NCBI GenBank assembly: GCA_005885165.1
Contig: VAXR01000072.1
Span: 1-10,721 of the forward strand
Reading direction: 5' to 3'
DNA: 10,721 bases
Source: Actinomycetota bacterium
GTDB taxonomy: Bacteria; Actinomycetota; Thermoleophilia; Solirubrobacterales; Thermoleophilaceae
This document shows positions 5,402 through 10,721 of this stretch, in pieces; positions within the stretch are counted from its first letter, which is position 1; every line of letters starts with the position of its first letter. The notes beneath the pieces are model-generated. The model saw only the letters and a list, made by a program, of their open reading frames with translations, searched no databases and was not told the DNA's origin. Both the position numbers and the translations under genes were made by a program.

Positions 5402-7159
5402 ATGAGCTTCCTGCAGCCGGCCCCGCCTCCGTTCGACCTCGACGAGTACCGGACGAAGCCCTACCTCGCCCGGCTCAAGGCGAATTGCCAGGACTGGGCG
5501 GTGAACGGCTTCGGCTCCCCGGGCGTCGTCTACCTGCTCTATGCCGTGAAGCTCGCGATCTACGTGGTCGGCGGGTTCGCCGTGATTTCGGCCACCACGT
5601 CCGGGGTCGGTGGACTCGGCGACATCGGCGACTGGTGGACGCGGCCGATCGTCTTCCAGAAGTTCGCGGTGTGGACGCTCGTCTGGGAGATCCTCGGCAT
5701 CGGGTCGGGCTCGATGCAGCTCGCCGCTCGCTACGGCCCGATCATCGGTGGCGTCCTCTACTGGCTGCGGCCCGGGACCGTACGCCTGCCTCCCTGGCCC
5801 GACAGGGCGCCGTTCACCCGCGGCACGCGCAGGACGCCGGTTGACGTCGCGCTTTACGCCGGCGTGCTCGCCGCGGGCATCTACCTGCTGCTCTCGGACG
5901 GCGAGGCCTACGGCCCGCTTGCGCACGGGCGGCTCCAACCCGGCGCCATCGCCGTGCTGCTCGGTGTCTGGGCGCTGCTCGGCCTGCGCGACAAGGTGTC
6001 GTTCCTCGCCGGCCGTCCCGAGATCTACGGCTTCCTGATGGTCGTGTCGCTGTTCCCGGCGAGGAACCTGATCGTCGGCTGGCAGTTCGTGTTCCTCTTC
6101 ATCTGGTGGGGCGCGGCGTCGTCGAAGCTCAACCGCCACTTCCCGTACGTGATCTCGGTGATGGTGAGCAACACGCCGTGGAACCGGTCGCGTAAGGTCA
6201 AGGCGCAGCTCTACGAGCGCTATCCGGACGACCTGCGGCCTGGGCGCCCGGCCGTGCTCGGCGCGCACCTGGGGACGGCGGTCGAGTTCGGCCTGCCGCT
6301 CGTCCTGATGGTCTCGCGCGGGGGCACGATCACCACGCTCGCGGTCATCGGCATGATCGTGTTCCACGCCCACATCACGTCGACGTTCGCGCTCGGCGTC
6401 CCGCTCGAGTGGAACCTCTTCATGATCTTCGGGCTGCTCTTCCTGTTCGGGCACTACGGGAGCGTGCCGTTCTCGCACCTCGACAACCCGCTCCTGATAG
6501 TCGTCCTCGTTCTTATCGGGGTGGTGATCCCCGTCCTCGGCAACCTCTTCCCCGAGAAGATCTCCTTCCTGCCCGGGATGCGCTACTACGCCGGCAACTG
6601 GGCGACCAGCTTCTGGCTCTTCCGCAAGGACAGCGGCGCAGAGGAGAGGTTCGACGAGCGCTCCTGCGAGGTCGCGCGGATCACGGTCGAGCAGCTCGCC
6701 AAGCTCTACGGGCGCGAGATGGCCGATTACTTCAGTGAGAAGGTCCTCGCTTTCCGAGGGATGCACAGTCACGGGCGCGCGCTGCACGCGCTCGTCGCGC
6801 GGGCCGTCGACGACCCCGACGCCTACTACGTCCGCGACGGCGAGGTGATCTCCGGGCTAGTCAACGGCTGGAACTTCGGCGACGGCCACTTCCACAACCG
6901 CCAGCTGATCGAGGTCGTCCAGGAGCAGTGCGGGTTCGACGGCGGCGAGCTGCGGGTGATCGTGCTGGAGTCGCAGCCGGCGCACATCCAGCGCCAGCGC
7001 TACCGGATCTACGACGCGGCGACCGGCCTGATCGAGGAGGGCTGGGTCGACGTGGCCGAGATGGTTCGCCGCGGTCCGTGGCTCGAGGAGTCGTTCGAGT
7101 TCCCGGTCGAGGTGATTCGCCGGGGCGAGCGACAGCCGGGCCAGGCCGCGGTGGCTTGA
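5402..7159 (+). CDS. Polytopic membrane protein, DUF3556-like
   Basis: This 585-residue protein has about nine or ten hydrophobic segments in its first 385 residues (for example about 41-64, 84-101, 148-165, 181-196, 209-240, 288-305, 309-331, 337-351 and 363-383), then a soluble domain of about 200 residues. Recognisable stretches are FDLDEYRTKPYLARLK near the start, WWGAASSKLNRHFPYV (235-250) with charged and polar residues in or near the membrane, and GNWATSFWLFRK (398-409) at the start of the soluble part. It resembles the actinobacterial DUF3556 proteins from memory; no function is established. A ribosome binding site AGGAG ends 11 nt before the ATG. It sits between an SDR and an FAD oxidoreductase, in the same direction, and its TGA overlaps the next gene's TTG, so a membrane step in the same pathway is a reasonable inference. 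Confidence 0.78.
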   Translation: MSFLQPAPPPFDLDEYRTKPYLARLKANCQDWAVNGFGSPGVVYLLYAVKLAIYVVGGFAVISATTSGVGGLGDIGDWWTRPIVFQKFAVWTLVWEILGIGSGSMQLAARYGPIIGGVLYWLRPGTVRLPPWPDRAPFTRGTRRTPVDVALYAGVLAAGIYLLLSDGEAYGPLAHGRLQPGAIAVLLGVWALLGLRDKVSFLAGRPEIYGFLMVVSLFPARNLIVGWQFVFLFIWWGAASSKLNRHFPYVISVMVSNTPWNRSRKVKAQLYERYPDDLRPGRPAVLGAHLGTAVEFGLPLVLMVSRGGTITTLAVIGMIVFHAHITSTFALGVPLEWNLFMIFGLLFLFGHYGSVPFSHLDNPLLIVVLVLIGVVIPVLGNLFPEKISFLPGMRYYAGNWATSFWLFRKDSGAEERFDERSCEVARITVEQLAKLYGREMADYFSEKVLAFRGMHSHGRALHALVARAVDDPDAYYVRDGEVISGLVNGWNFGDGHFHNRQLIEVVQEQCGFDGGELRVIVLESQPAHIQRQRYRIYDAATGLIEEGWVDVAEMVRRGPWLEESFEFPVEVIRRGERQPGQAAVA

Positions 7160-8574
7160 GCGACCGCGGAGTGGTGATCGTGGGCTCGGGCCCGAACGGG
7201 CTCGCCTGCGCGGCGGCGCTCGCTCGGGAGGGCGTCAGGGTGACCGTCCTCGAGGCCGAGGACACGATCGGCGGCGGCGCCCGCAGCGCCGAGCTGACCG
7301 TTCCGGGGCTGATGCACGACGTCTGCTCGGCCGTCCATCCGATGGCCGTCGGCTCGCCCTTCCTTCGGTCGCTCGATCTCGGGCGGTATGGCTTCGAGTG
7401 GTGCTGGCCCGAGGTCGACTGCGCCCACCCACTCGACGACGGGAGCGCCGGGGTGATGCTCCGCTCGATCGACGCCACGGTCGAAGCGCTCGGCGCCGAT
7501 GGCGCGGCCTGGCGGCGCGTGTTCGGCGTCCCAGGCCGCTCGTTCGACGTTCTCTCCGAGGACCTCTTCCGCCCGGTGCTCCACGTCCCGAGGCACCCGT
7601 TGCGGCTGGTGCGCTTCGGGATCGCCGCGGCGGCTCCGGCAACGGTCCTCGCGCGCGTATTCAAGACGCCACAGGCGCGCGCCCTGTTCGGCGGGATCGC
7701 GGCGCACGCGCTGAGCCCGCTTGGGCGGCCGATGAGCTCGGCGGTGGGCTCGGCTCTGATCTGCGCCGGCCACCGCTTCGGCTGGGCCGTGGCGCGCGGC
7801 GGTTCGCAGTCGATCGTCGACGCGCTCCACTCCGTGGTGCACGAGCACGGGGGAGAGGTGCAGACCGGGGTGCGCGTGCGGTCGCTCGTTGAGCTGTCGG
7901 GCGCCGACGCGGTGGTCCTCGACCTGGCGCCCAGGCGAGTGGTGGAGCTCGCCGGCGATCGCCTGCCGCGGCGGGTCGCCCGCGCATATCGCCGCTACCG
8001 CCACGGGCCTGGCGCGTTCAAGGTCGACTTCGCCGTCGAGGGCGGTGTCCCGTGGACCAACGAGGCCTGCCGGCGCGCGGGGACCGTCCACGTGGCCGGC
8101 CCGTTCGAGGAGGTCGTCGCCGCCGAGCGGGAGATCAACAGGGGCCGGATGCCCGAGCGTCCGGTTGTCCTGGTGGCTCAGCAGTACCTCGCCGATCCGG
8201 AGCGCTCCGCCGGCGACGTGCACCCGATCTGGTCCTACGCGCACGTCCCGAGCGGATACGACGGGGACGCACAGCAGGCGATCGTCGATCAGATCGAGCG
8301 CTTCGCTCCGGGCTTCCGCGACCGCATCGTGGCGTCGACCGCCCGCTCGACCTCGGAGATCGCGGCGGCCAATGCGAACTACATCGGCGGCGACATCATC
8401 ACCGGCGCCAACACGCCCGTGCAGACGCTGATCAGGCCGCGCCTGTCACTCGATCCCTACAGCACCGGCATACCAGGCGTCTACATCTGCTCGGCCGCGA
8501 CGCCGCCCGGCGCGGGCGTCCACGGGATGAACGGGTACAACGCGGCGCAGTCGGTGCTGCGCCACCTCAACTAA
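7156..8574 (+). CDS. NAD(P)/FAD-dependent oxidoreductase, phytoene-desaturase-like
   Basis: This flavoprotein of 472 residues has the Rossmann FAD motif VIVGSGPNGLACAAAL (7-22; GxGxxG at 10-15), the ribose-binding E33 and the GGGARS motif (39-44). The C-terminus has the second FAD-contact region typical of carotenoid desaturase/isomerase relatives (TGIPGVYICSAATPPGAGVHG, then NGYNAAQSV). Such enzymes oxidise, saturate or isomerise polyprenyl or other lipid chains; the substrate here is unknown. The TTG at 7156-7158 overlaps the preceding TGA (TTGA), which indicates tight translational coupling. GTG codons at 7171 and 7174 are possible starts too. The open frame extends back to 6928, but that part is antisense-like overlap with the membrane gene. 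The gene ends convergently with the hydrolase, stops overlapping in CTAA. Confidence 0.88.
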   Translation: MSDRGVVIVGSGPNGLACAAALAREGVRVTVLEAEDTIGGGARSAELTVPGLMHDVCSAVHPMAVGSPFLRSLDLGRYGFEWCWPEVDCAHPLDDGSAGVMLRSIDATVEALGADGAAWRRVFGVPGRSFDVLSEDLFRPVLHVPRHPLRLVRFGIAAAAPATVLARVFKTPQARALFGGIAAHALSPLGRPMSSAVGSALICAGHRFGWAVARGGSQSIVDALHSVVHEHGGEVQTGVRVRSLVELSGADAVVLDLAPRRVVELAGDRLPRRVARAYRRYRHGPGAFKVDFAVEGGVPWTNEACRRAGTVHVAGPFEEVVAAEREINRGRMPERPVVLVAQQYLADPERSAGDVHPIWSYAHVPSGYDGDAQQAIVDQIERFAPGFRDRIVASTARSTSEIAAANANYIGGDIITGANTPVQTLIRPRLSLDPYSTGIPGVYICSAATPPGAGVHGMNGYNAAQSVLRHLN

Positions 8575-9461
8575 GGCGGCGACGGAGCCCAGTCGCGGAT
8601 CGCAGCCACGATCTCCTCCGGCGCGTCCTCCTGGATGTAGTGGCCGGCCCCCTCGAGCGTGACCGTGCGGTGGTTCGGGAAGAGCTCCTCCCACCGCGCG
8701 CGCTCGCGATCGCGGAAGGCGACGTCCTTCGTCGGCCAGACGATCAGCGCGGGCCGGTCGCGCAGAGCCGGAAGGCCCCGCTCGATCTCGGCCAGGAACG
8801 GCCGGCTGCCGAGGATCTCGCGCGGAAACACGTGCATCGGCCGGCGCGACTGCGATGTGGGGAAGGGGCCGCGGTAGGCCTCCATCACCTCCGCGGGCAG
8901 CTCCCGCCGCTTGACGTTCGACGGGATGATCCGCTCGACGAAGGCGTTTCGCCGCAGGATGAGGTAGCCGCCGATCGGGCCGCCCATCAAGCGCGAGAAG
9001 ACCTGGGTGCCGGGGTCGGATTTGGGCCAGGCCCACGTGTTCCCGATCACGAACGCGGCGAAGCGGTCCGGGTGGCGCGTGGCCACGGCGAACCCGATCG
9101 GCCCGCCCCAGTCCTGGACCATCATCGTCGCGCCCTGGAGATCGAGCTGGACGACCAGCTGGTCCACCACGCCGGCGTGCTCGGCGGGAGTGAAGCCGTA
9201 GCGGGGCGCCGCGGTCGAGAGCCCGAATCCCGGATAGTCGACCGCGATGCAGCGATAGCGGTCGCGCAGCCCGCGGACGATCTCGCGATAGAGGAAGGAC
9301 CACGTCGGATTGCCGTGCAGCAGGAGTAGCGGAGGGCCGCTGCCCTCGTCGACGTAGTGGACCCTCGCGCCGCCGATCTCGGCGTAGCGGTCCTCGAACG
9401 GATACAGGGTCTCTGGAACCCACTCCGGCCGGGCGCCCGTGGTTCGGCGTTCGCCGGTCAT
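8571..9461 (-). CDS. Haloalkane-dehalogenase-like alpha/beta hydrolase
   Basis: This 296-residue alpha/beta hydrolase has the family landmarks in order: oxyanion/halide region HGNPTWSFLYR (49-59) with N51, nucleophile elbow VQDWGGPIG (115-123) with D117 followed by W118, a second acid at D246 (WPTKDVAF), and the catalytic His H274 in EGAGHYIQED. An Asp nucleophile with neighbouring Trp and the HGNP Asn are the carbon-halide hydrolysis signature of haloalkane dehalogenases; the acid after the late strand fits the DhlA-type arrangement. Epoxide hydrolases share the Asp, so activity is inferred. The protein has no signal peptide and is probably cytoplasmic. The ATG at 9459-9461 has no strong Shine-Dalgarno and is embedded in a short palindrome. 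It is divergent from the ABM-like gene and convergent with the FAD oxidoreductase, so it is most likely transcribed alone. Confidence 0.87.
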   Translation of the reverse strand: MTGERRTTGARPEWVPETLYPFEDRYAEIGGARVHYVDEGSGPPLLLLHGNPTWSFLYREIVRGLRDRYRCIAVDYPGFGLSTAAPRYGFTPAEHAGVVDQLVVQLDLQGATMMVQDWGGPIGFAVATRHPDRFAAFVIGNTWAWPKSDPGTQVFSRLMGGPIGGYLILRRNAFVERIIPSNVKRRELPAEVMEAYRGPFPTSQSRRPMHVFPREILGSRPFLAEIERGLPALRDRPALIVWPTKDVAFRDRERARWEELFPNHRTVTLEGAGHYIQEDAPEEIVAAIRDWAPSPP

Positions 9462-9467
9462 AGACCG
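9455..9467. promoter_or_regulatory. Small palindrome over the hydrolase start codon
   Basis: CGGTC-ATA-GACCG is a 5-bp inverted repeat with 3-bp spacer covering the ATG of the hydrolase, in the divergent gap. It may be an operator or chance. Confidence 0.2.
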
Positions 9468-9524
9468 AAGTCAATCATCGAATAGCCTCCGCGACCTCGC
9501 CCGTCCCCGGCCGAAGGAGGCCCC

Positions 9525-9788
9525 ATGCACGCAGTCGTAGTCAGGGTCAACATCAACGACGAGGACGCCGCAACGCAGGCCCTCAATGAGCAGGTCGTAC
9601 CGGGCGTGTCGCAGGCGCCCGGGTTCGTGGCCGGCTACTGGACGCGCAAGGACGACACCGGCCTGTCGATGATGGTTTTCGAGTCGGAGGACCAGGCCCA
9701 GGGGGTGACCGATCGGATGCGCGAGATGGTTCCGGACGCCGTGACGCTCGAGGGCATCGAGGTCCGCGAGGTGGTGGCGAACGCCTAG
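9525..9788 (+). CDS. Small dimeric alpha/beta-barrel protein (ABM-like)
   Basis: This 87-residue protein fits the ferredoxin-like dimeric alpha/beta-barrel superfamily (antibiotic-biosynthesis-monooxygenase-like). Strand AVVVRVNI (3-10), helix (about 12-24), PGFVAGYWTRKDDTG (32-46), strand LSMMVFES, helix SEDQAQGVTDRMREMV, and a last strand (EGIEVREVVAN) give the beta-alpha-beta-beta-alpha-beta order. Proteins of this size are often cofactor-free monooxygenases, heme-degrading or stress proteins, but many have no known activity, and I see no diagnostic residue. The start is firm: AAGGAGG (9514-9520) lies 4 nt before the ATG, the best ribosome binding site in the window, implying efficient translation. 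It is divergent from the hydrolase and stops 12 bp from the convergent WS/DGAT gene. Confidence 0.75.
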   Translation: MHAVVVRVNINDEDAATQALNEQVVPGVSQAPGFVAGYWTRKDDTGLSMMVFESEDQAQGVTDRMREMVPDAVTLEGIEVREVVANA

Positions 9789-9806
9789 ACGCGGCGACGG
9801 CTAGGC
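9783..9806. terminator. Short inverted repeat spanning convergent stop codons
   Basis: GCCTAG (9783-9788) and CTAGGC (9801-9806) form a 6-bp stem with a 12-nt loop. Each arm contains one gene's stop codon. Its central location suggests a bidirectional terminator, but it is short and lacks T-runs. Confidence 0.25.
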
Positions 9807-10721
9807 CGCGGCGAGCAGCTCGCCCAGCGCGCGCTCGATCCCGGCGGCAGCGTCACCCACGTCCGGGAGCGCGCCCCGGTCGGCCAGCAGCCCGAAGTAG
9901 ACCCCGCCGTCGTAGCTGAGGATCCCCACCGACAGCGCCTGGTTGCGCGGGTTGAGAGGCACGACGGGGAAGACCTCGCGGACCGGAACACCGGTCAGGT
10001 AGAAGGTCTGCTGCGGGCCGGGCACGTTCGATACGACGAGGTTGAAGAGCCGCGGCCCACTCATCGCGGCCACGGCGAGCGACGAGACGAGCGGCGGGGC
10101 GAGGCCCGTCGCGCCCACGATCAACGCCCCCGCCCGCACCTGCGCCGAGCCCTTGATCGCCGTCATCTCGCCTGAGATCGCGGCCAGGCGCTCGAGCGGA
10201 TCGCCGCGCAGCGGAAGGTCGACGAACACGGTCGAGATCCGGTTGCCGAGCTCCCCGCGCTCGGCCTCCCGGACCGAGGTAGTCGGAGATCATCAGGGCC
10301 ACGCCCGCCAGCAGGACGTCGTTCACGGTCGCGCCGGTCGCACGGCGCACCGCCTTCACGTCGTCGAGGCGCGCCCGCGCCAGCGCGAACAGCCGATCGC
10401 TGCCGATCGTCGCGTTCAGGCGGGTGGCCGGGGCCTGCGGCCGTCCGCGGGCCAGCTCCCGGATCACGTCCCCGGCGCCGCGGACGCGCTTGGTCGCGTC
10501 TCGCAGGTCGAGCGACAGCGCCCGCGACACGGCCTGGCGAGCGGCTCGCCGGGGCAGGTGGAGCTGGGCCGCCGCGCGGTTCGCCAGCTGCTCGAGGGGA
10601 GCGCCGGCGCGCTCGGCCGGATCGTCCGGCGGGGGGCCCAGCTCGATCCCTTCCGGCGTCGGGTCGAGGATCACGGTGCCGACGTCGACCGCGGCCACGC
10701 CGTCGACCAGTGCGTGGTGCA
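9801..10721 (-). pseudogene. Wax ester synthase/diacylglycerol acyltransferase (WS/DGAT), 5'-partial and frameshifted
   Basis: The family makes wax esters or triacylglycerol from acyl-CoA. The gene enters from the right edge; its catalytic motif HHALVDG (HHxxxDG) is encoded at 10699-10719. The middle of the protein reads TRLNATIGSDRLFALARARL then ATGATVNDVLLAGVALMISDYL, ending near 10278. The next family segment, VREAERGELGNRISTVFVDL, is in another frame, from about 10274, and continues to the stop at 9801 with the C-terminal domain motifs FNLVVSNVPGP and ALSVGILSYDGGVYFGLLAD. The block normally lying between (about 15 residues containing the VPVS part of VPVSVR) is absent, so the shift coincides with a loss of roughly 40-55 bp. 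The protein as read would be truncated or aberrant unless the sequence is wrong here. The acyltransferase N-half before HH lies beyond the window. The family assignment is strong; pseudogene status depends on the read quality. Confidence 0.8.
10270..10285 (-). other. Apparent deletion/frameshift point in the WS/DGAT gene
   Basis: Frame A (GAC TAC CTC, 10284-10276) stops matching the family here, and frame B (TCG GTC CGG GAG, from 10277) begins. The overlapping CTC/TCG bases could be a short homology at a deletion joint. The upstream limit of frame B is a TGA at 10290-10292. Confidence 0.7.

Noticed and set aside
4787..6787. Minus-strand open frame of 666 residues
   Set aside because: It lies opposite the SDR and DUF3556-like genes, has a charged low-complexity composition and no recognisable motif.
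7009..8244. Minus-strand open frame of 411 residues
   Set aside because: It is antisense to the FAD oxidoreductase, whose FAD motifs are intact; no domain is seen in the antisense product.
8446..9474. Minus-strand frame of 342 residues overlapping the hydrolase
   Set aside because: It is the wrong frame of the same stretch; the 8571-9461 frame carries the catalytic motifs.

Overview
The window is very GC-rich chromosomal DNA with long spurious antisense frames opposite most genes, as expected for a high-GC actinobacterium. The gene content suggests Actinomycetota: a DUF3556-like membrane protein, a wax ester synthase/diacylglycerol acyltransferase (WS/DGAT), a phytoene-desaturase-like FAD oxidoreductase and a small IF-2 N-domain protein. 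A Thermoleophilia-type lineage (Gaiellales/Solirubrobacterales) would fit, but that is inference. There are no rRNA or tRNA genes, CRISPR arrays, transposases or phage genes visible, and no stretch over 300 bases lacks a gene.

Layout. Positions 1-4499 are almost entirely minus-strand: a partial IF-2 N-terminal-domain protein (435 to the left edge), a small secreted Gly-Gln/Cys repeat protein with a clear SigA-type promoter (529-903), a serine beta-lactamase-fold protein (1034-1930) whose ATG abuts the stop codon of an AI-2E/PerM-type transporter (1931-3250), and a ferritin-like/VIT1 fusion membrane protein of the MbfA type (3327-4499). Divergent from this, 4542-8574 on the plus strand is a tight three-gene set: short-chain dehydrogenase, DUF3556-like integral membrane protein, and FAD-dependent oxidoreductase. 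The oxidoreductase converges, with overlapping stop codons, on a haloalkane-dehalogenase-like alpha/beta hydrolase (8571-9461, minus). A small ABM-like barrel protein (9525-9788, plus) diverges from the hydrolase and then converges on a WS/DGAT gene (9801 to the right edge, minus), which is interrupted by an apparent internal deletion and frameshift near 10275.

How they may work together. SDR, DUF3556-like protein and FAD oxidoreductase look co-transcribed (26-bp gap, then a TTGA stop/start overlap) and may form a membrane-associated redox pathway on a lipid or isoprenoid substrate. The nearby WS/DGAT points to neutral-lipid metabolism, but a link is inference. The ferritin-VIT1 protein concerns iron handling. 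The transporter and beta-lactamase-like protein are probably translationally coupled; their junction carries a 12-bp inverted repeat that buries the stop and start codons in the transcript. The most notable items are this junction hairpin, the Cys/Gly-Gln repeat exoprotein, the SDR-DUF3556-FAD trio and the broken WS/DGAT.
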